A DNA stretch of 64,000 bases from Undaria pinnatifida (Eukaryota > Sar > Phaeophyceae > Laminariales > Alariaceae), in assembly GCA_012845835.1 (NCBI GenBank), contig JABAKD010000019.1, positions 11,106,344 through 11,170,343 of the forward strand, given 5' to 3'. The notes beneath the pieces were generated by a model. That model had not been told where the DNA came from, did not search any database, and was given only the letters and a program-made list of their open reading frames with translations. The number at the start of each line of letters is the position of its first letter. Within the stretch, counting starts at the first letter, position 1. Below, one piece after another: positions 45,455-56,147 of the stretch. The position numbers and the translations under genes are program-made.

Positions 45455-46567
45455 CTAATCTGTACCCTGCTCCGGATGGATCCCTTTACCCATCCCCTCC
45501 TGGGCCATTACTTGTGCTACCCGGCTGGCATTCTTCCCGTGACTACGAACGTACGCCTTATAGGCATCAAACGCCCACCGGCTCTCCCGTGGCAACATAT
45601 CTGGGGAGGCACCCCCTGCTGATAAGTGCGTTGCGCCCCCCATCCTAAGGGAGTGCAGAGCGTACTCATCCGCCCGCACGCCCGCCAACGCAACCACTTC
45701 TCGCAGGGCTACCGTAGCTTGTCGCTTCGTCCACATGGAACATCTGCCACCACCACTGCCATACGCCACAAGGGAAGCCAACGAGGGCAAGAACAAATAA
45801 CAAGACATCAACTCGAGCATAAGATCGACAGCGCCGCCACCGGCCCCCACGGGCCTCGGTGAACCCGCCCGAACGCGCGAAATAACCGCCCCTTTGCGCA
45901 ACTGGTCGCCCTTAGACCCACGAAATCGAACCTTGACGCGGTCGGCTCTCGACCATTGCGCCACCCCCAACTGTACCCGACCGTGAAAGAAAGCCACGTC
46001 TGCCCGCCTTAAACAATACGTTTCGTGGATATGCGACCGGGTTTCCGCGAACATTTCGGACGCGCGGGTCAACCAACAAAACGACGCACACAACGCAAGC
46101 CACAACACGCGCCCCCCATTACGCCAAGCAGGGATCAAAGTTTCGCCAGCAAGCAACATAACCCACGACACGGGCCGACGCACTGTCGCCTGATTACCCA
46201 CTTCGGCATGCGAGCGCGCCGCACCTTTGAGGGCGCTCGTGATGCCGGGGTGAGTTGTGTCGAGCTAGAAACCGCGTGAAATGCGATGAAAAAACTTGAT
46301 GGTCGACAGATGGCTTTCGATGGTCGCCGACCGCAGTTTCTTGGTAGCAAACGCGTACGCTACGTATTCAAACAAATGCCACACGTTGGTCATATCGTCA
46401 ATGCCGCGATCAAGAAAGACGGGAACACCAGAACGTACCCGAAAGTCTGCCCATGCTCCAAAATGTCCTAAAAAAGCTCGTTCAGTCGAGGCCGCAACGG
46501 TGTGTCGCATGAGTCTGACGCCAACACCGAAGTACATAGAGAAATTCCGGTGGTCCCCAGTTTCCAA
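45455..46567 (-). pseudogene. Tyrosine recombinase of the DIRS-like element
   Basis: The N-terminal part (46567-46265) reads MRHTVAASTERAFLGHFGAW and SATIESHLSTIKFFHRISRG. A frameshift leads into the catalytic part (46201-45455). The catalytic residues are visible: Arg in FCWLTRASEMF, H-x-x-R in ALHSLRMGGATHLSAGG, Trp in ESRWAFDAY and Tyr in KAYVRSHG. The enzyme would insert the circular DNA intermediate without target duplication. Confidence 0.85.
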
Positions 46568-46985
46568 ACCTGCCAGAGGATGTTAGGACGAATGGCGCGC
46601 AAATTATCAAGAACGGAGCCGCGATCTAAGCGAGAGATACCGTCGGCGACAGCGTTGTGGATACCACGCACATGCGTTGCCTCGAAATGCCATCCGGATG
46701 ACACTTCGAGAACGCCGAGGAGACGCATGATGGCACCGGAACGCGGTTCCAGCCCCCCCGACACCGCCGCACCCAATGCACGGCGGCTTCGTTGTCTCCT
46801 CGCAACAAAGCACAATCTCCCGTCGCTGACGGTCGATCGACACACGAAGACACTAGGACAAATGCCGACACAACCATGCCCAAACGTTCAAGCACGTTGA
46901 TAGATAAGTCGTCCACGCCGCGAACGGACTTACTCGAGCCGCAAAACCGTGACTGTTTCTGGGCTGTGAGATCATAGCGCCAGTA
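46470..46985 (-). pseudogene. RNase H of the DIRS-like element
   Basis: VDDLSINVLERLGM, then ALLRGDNEAAVHWVRRC (the conserved D-N) and the C-terminal ATHVRGIHNAVADGISRLDR (AD..SR) lie in adjacent frames. This order and these motifs are usual for DIRS-type RNase H. Confidence 0.75.
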
Positions 46986-47033
46986 AACACCGGTTTCGAG
47001 ACAATTTCCCCCGACGGCGGTTTTTGACGCGTC

Positions 47034-48368
47034 CTAGAACAACGTACGTTGTGCCGGGCGCTCCAGCAAATGATACATCGGCGTCGACAGCACCCCGGCG
47101 CGCGCGTCAACGCCTTTGTCAACAAACCACCGCCAGAACTCGAGATCCGCATGGAACTCGGGCCCAAGGGCAACACGCCGCCCCGGATTGGCCATCCGGC
47201 CAGCGAAGTGATCACTGGCAGCGATGCGTGGCATCCTAACCGAAGCCAACAAACGATGCACGAAGAAAGACCCGGGACGAACGGCAAAATAGATCTGCAT
47301 GAGGAAACCCCCCAGTTGCGACATCTGCGTCGCTGAAGCATAGGTGCGAGTCGGGGGCCGCTCCGCTAAAAGCAATCGCAGCTTGAGGCACTTATGTGGC
47401 GGCGCCGTCACCGTAAGCGCCTCTGTGTCCACCAACCAGCCCAGCACTTTGAGACGCGTGTCCCAGTTAGTGATTATGCCGGCGGACAACAGAGGAGGGT
47501 CGGACGCGCCACGTACGCCCAACAAGCGAAAGCGGTCCGACGCCAACGACTGCACAGCCCGCATACAGCGACGACCGTCCGACCACCACTGAACCTCGAC
47601 AAGAATGCCGTCGTCTACGTAGTACCGCACAAAAAAACGACTCCCGGCGTAGCCGCCGCTACCGGAAACGGTTCGGCAATCGCGAGGGAGGGACGTACCC
47701 GAACCCCCCCGCGGTGGGGCAAGACGCACATATTCGACGGCAGCCGCCCCTTGTTGGGAAACAGCTGCGTATTGAAACGTAGAGTGGGTGTGGGAATGTT
47801 CCAGCGCAGAATCCATCAGCCCCCAGAACCCGGGACTATTACGCCACCCGAATCGCAAGCGAAGTTCCACAACCACGTATTCGCCCATCGCGTACCCAAA
47901 CACCGGCGCCCCTACCGGGTCAACTAAGACTTGACGATAGGCGTCTTTCACGTCAACGCGGCAAAGGGCGATTCTAGCTGTGGGACCGTGCAACTGCCGC
48001 AAAAACAACACCCGTAACAACACATCCCGAAACACATGACCGAGCTCGCAGGAGGCAGCGGAGGAAAAATCAGTATCGTCGTTAACGCTGGAATGGCCAC
48101 CCGCGCGCGCAAACGTGAGATCGTGAATGATGCGAAACTTAGGCGTACGCACGACGGCCAACGGCGAAACACGTAAACCCGGAATATCGGACGCGGAACT
48201 TAATTTAAATACTAAAGTCCGACCGTGCGCCACGTCAGCATATATCTTTTGGTGAACAGCAACGGCATGGGGGGCGACGCTCGGTTGGTTACCGTATGCA
48301 AGCTCAGCAGTCAGATTACTCCCCCAAGTAACACACACCGGGAAGCCCCGTGCCAAAACGCGGAGCAA
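47034..48368 (-). CDS. Reverse transcriptase of the DIRS-like element
   Basis: This is open for 444 codons. The fingers read SDIPGLRVSPLAVVRTPKFR and IIHDLTFA. The palm has ALCRVDVKDAYRQVLVDP, RFGWRNSPGFW and the catalytic VRYYVDDGILVEV (YVDD). The thumb is LKVLGWLVDTEALTV, CLKLRLLL and LGGFLMQIYFAVRPG. All catalytic Asp residues are present. It begins in a region that overlaps the preceding gag-like frame. Confidence 0.9.
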   Translation of the reverse strand: MLRVLARGFPVCVTWGSNLTAELAYGNQPSVAPHAVAVHQKIYADVAHGRTLVFKLSSASDIPGLRVSPLAVVRTPKFRIIHDLTFARAGGHSSVNDDTDFSSAASCELGHVFRDVLLRVLFLRQLHGPTARIALCRVDVKDAYRQVLVDPVGAPVFGYAMGEYVVVELRLRFGWRNSPGFWGLMDSALEHSHTHSTFQYAAVSQQGAAAVEYVRLAPPRGGSGTSLPRDCRTVSGSGGYAGSRFFVRYYVDDGILVEVQWWSDGRRCMRAVQSLASDRFRLLGVRGASDPPLLSAGIITNWDTRLKVLGWLVDTEALTVTAPPHKCLKLRLLLAERPPTRTYASATQMSQLGGFLMQIYFAVRPGSFFVHRLLASVRMPRIAASDHFAGRMANPGRRVALGPEFHADLEFWRWFVDKGVDARAGVLSTPMYHLLERPAQRTLF

Positions 48369-49081
48369 CTGGTCAGCACGAGGGAAGTTCTTGACGGTAC
48401 CAAACTAATGACGAACGATGTGAGGATGAATATGCGGGGCAATGCGAGCGGATCCGACAGCGGACGTAAACAATGTAATACTGCCGGTACAGGCACGCAA
48501 AAGAGACGACCCCGTGCTGGCAGCCACATCGAGATCGCGGAACCTGTTGACGATACCGACCGCTTTACGCTATCCTGCGCGGCGCGCCACGCCTCAACCG
48601 CCGAATCCAACTGTGCGTGCGCGCGCTCGCCGTCGGTCGAGCCGTGTGCGCACCCCCAGTCAAAATCCGAACGTCGCACACGTTCGCTATGGCTAACTGT
48701 ATCTCCGCGCGCGACCGATAAGCCAGTTCCTACAATGCGCGCCGAGACTAACGTATACGCACGCGCGCGGTCCCCATGGTCACCTCTATTCACGAAAATG
48801 ACGGATCCCGGAGCCACGGGTCCACGCTCGCGCCCAACGCCACCTTCGCCCGCCAGCGCCTCCAACGCACGCCCCCGCAACCCGCCCGTGACTCCGCGGA
48901 CTGCCGGTACGGTCGGCGCTCCGCCAACGTCGACCGTCGACGCAAACCCCTCACCAACCGCCAACACAGCAGCCGCACCCCTCGAGGTTGAATCCAACAC
49001 GCGGCCGCCACTCTCAATTGTTGACGCAGCGACTACATCTACCGCCGGTGCCGCAGCTGCTCCCGCAAAGGTTGGCCCCAC
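48369..49081 (-). pseudogene. Gag-like or N-terminal ORF of the DIRS-like element
   Basis: A minus frame runs 49081-48311, Ala/Gly/Val-rich at first and then with a more ordinary composition (HAQLDSAVEAWRAAQDSVKR). It is placed where DIRS elements carry gag. No knuckle or conserved motif was seen, so the call rests on position. Confidence 0.4.
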
Positions 49082-49721
49082 CTGGCGGCAGGGCCCGTGC
49101 CTTCATCCAGAACCAGAACCAGCGCTGGTTTTAAAACTTGAAATAAGCTCCCGATTTATGCCAGTTTTGCGCGGATAATAAGCTCGACTTATGCTCGCTC
49201 TTTGTTCCATATCTAGCTTGGTTTCAGTTCGATAAAAGCATGTTTGCTCCTCTTACACTCTCACTCGTTGGGCATCCTTGCTTGTCGTCGACAAGCTCGT
49301 GAAACGTGGGTTCTTTGGCATTTTTTTTTTTTTCTACAAGCCATGGCACATGACTGGTGCAGGTGTGTCAGTGCTGTAAAAATCTTGCGTTGACACACCA
49401 AATCTTGCGTGCGTACGCGGGGATAGGGGATGCAGAAACCCAATCCCCGGGGATGTTGTGGAAACCCGGGGACTTGCCTTAAGTGTGCCCAAGGCCAAAA
49501 ATGTTTAAAAGGCTTGCCACGTGCGACACACTTCACGGATCGCGCCCAAACCTCCGGCAACGTGAGCCCGACGGTCGAATTGTGCCCACCCCACCCGACG
49601 TTTCGGACAAAGGTGCGAGCACGAAGAGATGTGCCCGAAGGAACAAAAAAATCACAATTGTACATATAGACGTTTTTTTTAAAACACTGACGATTCGCAT
49701 TTCTCCCTCTAGTGCTCAATG

Positions 49722-49923
49722 ACGGTGACATTGCATGACCACATCACCTCGCATGTTGTATTTGGCAATACGTATCTCTAGCTTATAATTAGCGATGTCA
49801 GAAAATAATGGTAACTACATGATGGCGGTGACAGTGCATGACCACATCACCTCGCCTGTTGTATTTGGCGATACGTATCTCTTTCTTATAATTGGCGATG
49901 TCAGAAAATAATGGTAACTACAA
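49722..49923. repeat. 105-bp tandem duplication
   Basis: Two copies, 49722-49817 and 49827-49922, share GCATGACCACATCACCTCGC, ATACGTATCTCT, and GATGTCAGAAAATAATGGTA near their ends, with few differences. Confidence 0.9.
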
Positions 49924-50059
49924 ACATTCTAGCTTTCGATACATGTGCAATAACAAATTATGAACATTTAACACGTTGTTTACTACAGGGTTGCATGCTG
50001 CATCTAACATCAAACCTTCAAGAATAGTAAACAATACCAGGCAGACGATATAAAGGGAT

Positions 50060-51240
50060 GTCTTCTTGCTACAACCGTCACATTTGTTCCCCTTAAGGAT
50101 TTATAGCTTCCGCGCACATACTGAAATGTCCCGCCTCCCCTCCCCCCCCCCCCCTCCCCATCCGCCGATCCCTCTTGTTAAAAAAACCCCACCCCTTCCC
50201 CCCCCCCTCCCCGATCCCTCCCTCCCCCCCCTCTCCTTTTTTTTTTTCTTTTTTGTCCGCCTAGTTTGTTCAAACGCCCCACTTGCAATCGAAATCGGCC
50301 AGAGAAATAAACACCTCTACGCAGATGATATCACGTCATTATTTTTCCAACCATCCATGACGTAGTTTTCATTAATCCCCCCTCCCCCCCTCCAACGCCC
50401 CCTCCTTCCCCACGCCCCGCACGATCGCCTAGACCCTGCACCGCGGGTATAACAAGCCCCTACATATCTTTGATCTCACAGCCGGAGTGTATTTGAATAT
50501 TATATGTGGAACCTCCCAACCCCCCCCCCCCCCCCCCCCCCCCCCCACCTCCCCGCCCGCACCCCCCACCTCCCCACCCCCCCACCCTATCCCACCCCCA
50601 CCCCCTCGAATACTCCGCCCTCTACTCACTGATTGTACGAGTAACAGGATATATATGATAAACTGATGCATTCTTTCCACGCACAGATTGAGCTGCCCCA
50701 CCCACCCCACCCCCGCCCCAACCCCCCCCTCCCATGATGAACTCGTGTTTTTTTTTCCCCCCAAAACTATCAGATTTATCCCCTTGAAGGATTTAAAAAT
50801 TCCACGCACAATTTCCCCGCCCGTCCACCCCCCCCCCCCCCCCCCGCCTTCCCCCCCCCCCTCCAACCCCGCCCCTTTCGATCAAAACCAGGCCCCCACG
50901 TCCTTCAAGACTCCGCCCTCCCCTCACCGGTTATTCGACTTACAGAATTCACTTGATAAACGGATGCATTTCGTTCCACAGCTGTCCGATTTTGTCCCCC
51001 TCACAAACGGGTTATATAGTTTCCGCGCACAGACTGACTAACATCACCCTGCTGACCCTGATAGCTACACTGTCGTAGTTGTAAGGGGAGTCGCCGACCT
51101 ATATCCTTAATGAGGACACACAACCCGTAATACGCGCGATTGGGGTATTACACACAGCTTGCAAAGATGAGTTTCGACAAAATCTTCGATCTCACAGCTG
51201 GAGTGTATTTTCATTTTTTATAATATATACAGCACAGCAG
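50060..51240. repeat. Duplicated noncoding block with long C tracts
   Basis: Landmarks recur two to three times: CTTAAGGATTTATAGCTTCC-like at 50090, 50785 and 51005; CTCCGCCCTC..CTCAC with TGATAAAC.GATGCATT at 50610 and 50905; GATCTCACAGC.GGAGTGTATT at 50472 and 51190. Between them lie C runs, the longest about 27 at 50520-50546. No gene. It lies inside the DIRS-like element on the right. Confidence 0.75.
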
Positions 51241-51816
51241 TGCGCACAGTGCCTTGCTGCCTTTTCCATATCACCGCACCACCATTGGAAAACTTGCTTG
51301 AAGTCTCTACTCGATACTCGACAGCAAAAACAGAGCTAGCGGGCTAGTGCCAAACAGAGCGGACTACCCAGCACTCCCGCACCCCGCACGACGCAATGCT
51401 ACTTTCCCTGCCCCCTGTTGTACTGGAGAAGAGCGGATGCTGCAATGCGGTCACTGAAGCTAGACTCCTGCCTCTCGTCCATACAAGCGCGCAGAATAGA
51501 AAATACGCCTTTCATGAACGCGGAGGATGGCTGAATCAGCGCGATGTCCTTTGCAACATCATAACAACGCGGCAGCTTAAGCCTATTGTCATTCCAGAAT
51601 CGCCACAGATCGTCCGAGCTTGCCGAGCTCGTCTCAAGGCTGTCGTCAGAGGTGAGCTAGAGCGCTCACACTCCTCAGAAGGGACCCTCGTGCTTGCCAT
51701 CGCTGCAAGATCGCAAAATCGGAAGATCGGCTACGCAGCTGCGTCCCTTGCGCTCTCCGCTTTTTTTGGGCTTGCGTGGGCGTGTGGGCGCGCGCGCGTG
51801 AGTGTGTGCGTGTTTA

Positions 51817-52150
51817 TGTGTTCTTATGTAGGACCGTCGAATATCGCGATAAACAGAGCCGACAATAAGTAGGTGTAATTAAGCCTCGTGAATTTGTATC
51901 ATTACCGTGCGGCCACCCATTTGGCGTCCCCTACGTGCTGCCAAGACAACCAGACGCACATATATTGCACATAAACACCCGAAATGGGGGCGGGCATCAC
52001 CACCTTATGCTTGATTTATGCTCGACTTCCCTTGTTATTTTATGCTCTCACATAATAAGCTATTTGGCATGTTGGCTATGCTCCGTCGGACATATGCTTT
52101 TCCATAAATAAGCTCTAAAAGCCAATAGACCTAAAACTATATACCTAGAC
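51817..52150. repeat. Right inverted terminal repeat of the DIRS-like element
   Basis: Inverted partner of 44529-44842. It is longer by small insertions (ATAAAC, TTATGCTCGA). The outermost 12 or so bases of the left copy are not matched here. Confidence 0.88.
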
Positions 52151-52479
52151 CTCGCCCCCCTCGGACGTCTCGCTCGGCATATCCTCCCCCCTCTCAGCCC
52201 TTCTCAGCCCGTAATAATTGCCGAAAAGAAAATTAGTTGCTGGGGAAAAAAACCGTCCCGAAGTTCCTTGCCTTCCTTGCTTTCCCTAGTCTCATTCTTA
52301 CTTAGCTCTCATTCTCTGATCTTTACTGCTTGCTCTCTGATATTTTTATTTTGCTTTTTCAGCAACTTCTTTTTTGTACTTTTATTTGAAGTTGGCCAAT
52401 TGCTGGCTGTTGAGAGGGAATTGCCGTTGACGGCTGCAAACAATTTGAATTTGAAATTTGCCGGATCGGCAATAACAAT

Positions 52480-52800
52480 TTGAAGTTGAAATTTGCGAAG
52501 CGGACCAAGGCTAGTGCGGGAGGAGGCTCCGCCAACAGTGGGGGTGGTGGAGGTTCAGGATCAGGCGTGTGGAAGCTGGTCGGGCAAGAACGGGACTCAG
52601 CTTCTTCTGGCAATCCTGATTGGCCGTGCCCGAGCAAGGGTTGTGACGGCTTCCTCATCGCACGAAAAAAGGAAAACAGGAGTTCCCAGCACGCTGTCTG
52701 CGACACCTGCAGGAGTGACGAGCCTTCCACGTGCCAAGCTTTTCATAACCTTAACAAGAAGCACTGGGGAAGCGGCGACAACCCTCGTGTGTGTGACTGA
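52480..52800 (+). CDS. Possible exon with a zinc-ribbon-like pattern
   Basis: The open plus frame has a Gly/Ser-rich start, then DWPCPSKGCDGFLIARKK and HAVCDTCRSDEPSTCQ (C-x4-C, 20 residues, C-x2-C) and GSGDNPRVCD before TGA. It looks like a short zinc-binding module, but no family is recognised and no splice partner was found. Confidence 0.28.
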   Translation: MKLKFAKRTKASAGGGSANSGGGGGSGSGVWKLVGQERDSASSGNPDWPCPSKGCDGFLIARKKENRSSQHAVCDTCRSDEPSTCQAFHNLNKKHWGSGDNPRVCD

Positions 52801-53915
52801 TGTGACGCGGACACCTGTGATTCACCTTCGATCGGCGTCCCTAACGAAGGAGCTGAGAGCTTGACGAAACGTGAGTTACATTTCTGTTGTTGTGCTGTGA
52901 TTTCTTTTTCATGCGTACAAACACACTTTTGCATGTACGAGTATGATACGTGTACGGGGCAGTCCCGTCATCGCGGTGTAAGCGGGAATTGTACAAGTAC
53001 TCAGGTCTACGAGTAGACCTATGCAGTGACGCTGTGTGATGCGATTTCTTTTTCATACGTACAGCCAAACACACTTACTTCATGTATGTACGACTACGAG
53101 TACGGGGCAGTCCCGTCATCGGGGTAAGCGGGGGTTGGACAAGTGGTCCATGCAGTGACGCTTTGTGCTGTGATATAAACACACGTTTCGGATGTACGAC
53201 CACGACTACGTGGTATCTATACACGTAAGACGCAATGAAAACGGGCAAGTCTCATCACGGGGGTCAGCCAGGGTTGTAAAAATGGTCCATGCAGTGATAA
53301 ATAACACAGCAGCATGATACCTCAGCAACAGTCGCAGTACACACTGGAGGTTGATATATAGCAGTAAACAGAAGCTGAAGTTAACCTGGGTGATGCTGGA
53401 GAGCAGTCCCGTGATTGGGGTTAGCGAGTTGTTCATGTAGTGACGCGGTGTACTACTACTGTTACCCATTTTTCATACAACCACATGAACTCTTTGTATT
53501 AACGAGTACAAGTAGGGTGCGCAACCTCTTCAGGAATCGCAGTACACGTCGGTCGTAATAGTGTTGATAGCAGCAGTAATAGAGTAGTACCGAACAATAT
53601 ATACAGCAGGTACTGTCTCTTACCCTTCGTTGTCGGTATTCCGCCGGTAGGCCTTATATAGCAGTATACCGGGGCTTACGCTTACCAGTTGCGACTGTGA
53701 ATCCCGTTCGTTCCTGTCCCAGTGGTGGTTTCATAGGTGTTAGCAACGTTGTGGTACCAGGCAGGGCTTTGCCCATAAACGACCGCTTTCATTACAACAG
53801 TGTTAAATTGTACGACTTCCTTTCCAACTTTGGAAATCGACGACAGCTACGTGGCCTTACTATTTTGAACATTCACTGAACGCAAGGTATTCCCATCCGT
53901 TGTTGTCGTTTGCAG
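52801..53915. other. No supported gene
   Basis: Several diverged direct repeats lie here, such as GTGATTTCTTTTTCATGCGTAC at 52897 and GCGATTTCTTTTTCATACGTAC at 53040, and CGGGGCAGTCCCGTCATCG at 52957 and 53103. They look like tandem copies of a unit of about 145 bp. Intron or intergenic. Confidence 0.5.
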
Positions 53916-54839
53916 AAGCCCTGCGAAGCAGCCGCCGAGGGCCGCCAAGTCGGCGAGGACATAAACACGAAGTGCACCGGTGACATCAAGGTCGGTGACC
54001 TCCTGAAGAAGGCAGGCGACCACTTGCTCGATATACATCCCGCATTCCATTCCCACGGTGCCACGAGGGCGTTGGACATCGAGGTACGTTCTACTCTTAT
54101 CTTGCGTCCTGTGTGTCACGAGTCGAGGCATCCATGTCTCTTGCTCAAGACTAGGGGGTGGCGTGCGGATATAGTCTATGAAGTGCGGCTCTTTTTCCAA
54201 GTACCAAGAGCAAGTACAACAATACCACAACAATTACTAACAGCGAAAGGAGCTCCAATAATTTGGATGGTTACGACGTCTGCTGGAGAGAAGTACGAAT
54301 ACTTTTTTACACATACTTATGTTATAAGGCTTAGTTTGGGTAAGCTATTGGTTAACCTGTGCAAGTGGTCAAACGGACTAATACCCCACTAATACCTTAA
54401 CAAATGGCGTCGTCGACAGACCATGGTTTTTTGGGTCGTGGGTTCGATCCCCACATCCACCATAATAAACTTTTTCAGATTTTCCCATGGCGAACTTGAA
54501 AAATACTCTCCCCGGTTTACCCAGGAAATGAAACGGCTTGGATAAATGACAGGTCCGCCCGTATATCCGGCCGACCTTCTATCCCGCCGTTTAAGGGGGG
54601 GAGAGTGTTATAAGGCTTAGTTTGGGTAAGCTATTGGTTAACCTGTGCAAGTGGTCAAACGGACTAATACCCCACTAATTCCTTGACTCTTACTTATCGA
54701 CGTTCTCCCGCCGTGCTTCAACGTTTGTGGACAGATCCACAAGACCATCGACGAAAAACAAGAGTGCAAGGTGCTGGGTACCTCCGCTGAGGAGGAAGAG
54801 TCCAAGCAAGCCTGCATGCTCCTTCGGAAGCAATGCTGA
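53916..54839 (+). CDS. Two-exon 3' end of a gene of unknown function
   Basis: Exons 53916-54083 (after TTTGCAG, before GAG|GTACGT) and 54735-54839 (after GGACAG, stop TGA) join in phase 0. The product reads KPCEAAAEGRQVGEDINTK, CTGDIKVGDLLKKAGDHLLD, ALDIE, IHKTIDEKQECKVLGTSAEE, CMLLRKQC. It is 90 residues with six Cys, which would suit a small secreted or disulfide-rich protein. I recognise no family, and upstream exons were not found. The 651-bp intron contains a whole TRIM. Confidence 0.5.
54320..54688 (+). mobile_element. TRIM (miniature LTR retrotransposon) of a second family, in an intron
   Basis: Direct repeats 54320-54402 and 54606-54688 (about 83 bp) are nearly identical, starting TGTTATAAGGCTTAG and ending in CCTTAACA/CCTTGACT. 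The primer site TGGCGTCGTCGACAG begins at 54405. The polypurine tract AAGGGGGGGAGAG (54593-54605) touches the right repeat. ACTTA occurs at 54315-54319 and, offset by three bases, at 54692-54696. There is no coding capacity. Repeat identity far above copy 1 implies a younger insertion. Confidence 0.83.
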
Positions 54840-56147
54840 CAGCACGTTCTTTATAGAACGTTAAGTTGTGGTTTATTATACCAGCATCGTTTTTTGAGAA
54901 CTATGACTAAATGCGTGCTCTTCGTCTTTCAGGAATACAAATGTACTTCACATGTTTGCGGTGTGTGCGTTCAAGTTCCTGCTTCCAGCATGTTTTTTTT
55001 GGCGCTGCGCTCCTTTACATCTTAAGTTGTAGTTTTCCTGTCTCTATCCTTGACAAGCGCGTGCCTGGTGTTTATGCACTGCGATAATTTATTATTGATG
55101 ATCGACTTAGAGAGAGAGCTATTAATAAGTGTACAGGACCTAGGTGCTACCTGAGAGGTGGAAGGATATGCCAAGCAAGTCCTCCGATGTGCCCATCATG
55201 GATTGGGCGAATGGATGATAATAACAAACTCATAATCATAATCGTCTCTATCCTGTACCGTTGTACTATATATGGACCTCTTGGCATTTTCAAGTCGCCA
55301 GTTGCGCCATTTGTGCTTCTTTTCCGCCTTTCTACTGAATGTCTATTCCTCCTTCCGCAAGCGTAGCGGGCGGCGCCCAGCCGCCCGCGAGCGAAGCCCT
55401 TGTATAGTCCACGCAAAAATATATGCTAGCTTATTGGGTCAAAGGCCCTATCACTTCCTCACGCGCTACACTCTTCTTGGGATAAGAGACCTTGGTAGTC
55501 TCCTTCGCCCTTGAGACTGATGGGGATGCCTTCAGATGTTTAGTTGGTTCGGAAAGACGTAGGCAGTGGTCCGGTTCAAGGAGGTGAAAGAAGTGGAAAA
55601 AGTGTTTTATTATCCTCAGCCTGGTGGGAAACAAGGCGGAAACCGAGCACTGAAGTGGTGGGGCTCGTGTCGCTCCCCACTATCTACGCCCGTCTGCTCG
55701 GGACGATCTACTACTATGTTCCCGTACGATGATTGACAGGATGATCTCCCCGCTGTCAGCTATTGCTAGCACTTTTCATACGCTTTGCAAGCACTCAAGT
55801 AATGGGACTCGAGCAGTTCCCCAAATATCTGCCTACGTCTGCACTCAATCATCACTCAACTACAGCAGTAGTATGTTCCTGTGCGATGGCTGCTATGATT
55901 GCCTACCAGTATGTCCCTAGTAGTGGTCTTTTACGCTACACTACGAAGTCGTCTCTACTCCTGTGTCTGGTCCTACAGCAGTAGTCCTACGGCAGTACAC
56001 GTTAGCTTCTCTTACCGCATCTGGCCGGCCAGCGTCAGTCTCCATGTGGCCCCCGGTGGCCATGGTCTGCTTACTGGAGACTGCCCCATCCCCCAGTCCC
56101 GAACTCCCAACTGCCTCGCAATTGTGCTGAAACCCAATCTCACCACA
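54840..56147. other. No supported gene; short DIRS-end fragment at 55415-55449
   Basis: After the unknown gene the sequence is unique-looking. At 55415-55449 the bases AAAATATATGCTAGCTTATT and GGGTCAAAGGCCCT repeat, inverted, the outer end of the DIRS-like left terminal repeat. Confidence 0.5.

Larger units (their letters stand above)
44529..52150 (-). mobile_element. DIRS-like tyrosine-recombinase retrotransposon with inverted terminal repeats
   Basis: Inverted copies at about 44529-44842 and 51817-52150 enclose, on the minus strand, a putative gag end, RT (48368-47034), RNase H (about 46985-46470) and a tyrosine recombinase (46567-45455). Inverted terminal repeats, no DDE integrase and a recombinase after RNase H are the DIRS pattern, in which a circular DNA is recombined into the target. 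Frameshifts break RT/RH and the recombinase. About 2.7 kb of noncoding repeat-rich sequence separates the gag side from the right terminal repeat, which suggests later insertion or expansion. Confidence 0.85.

Noticed and set aside
49261-49731. Protein-coding gene on either strand
   Set aside because: Both strands are open over the same bases, the composition is repeat-like and no domain is seen.
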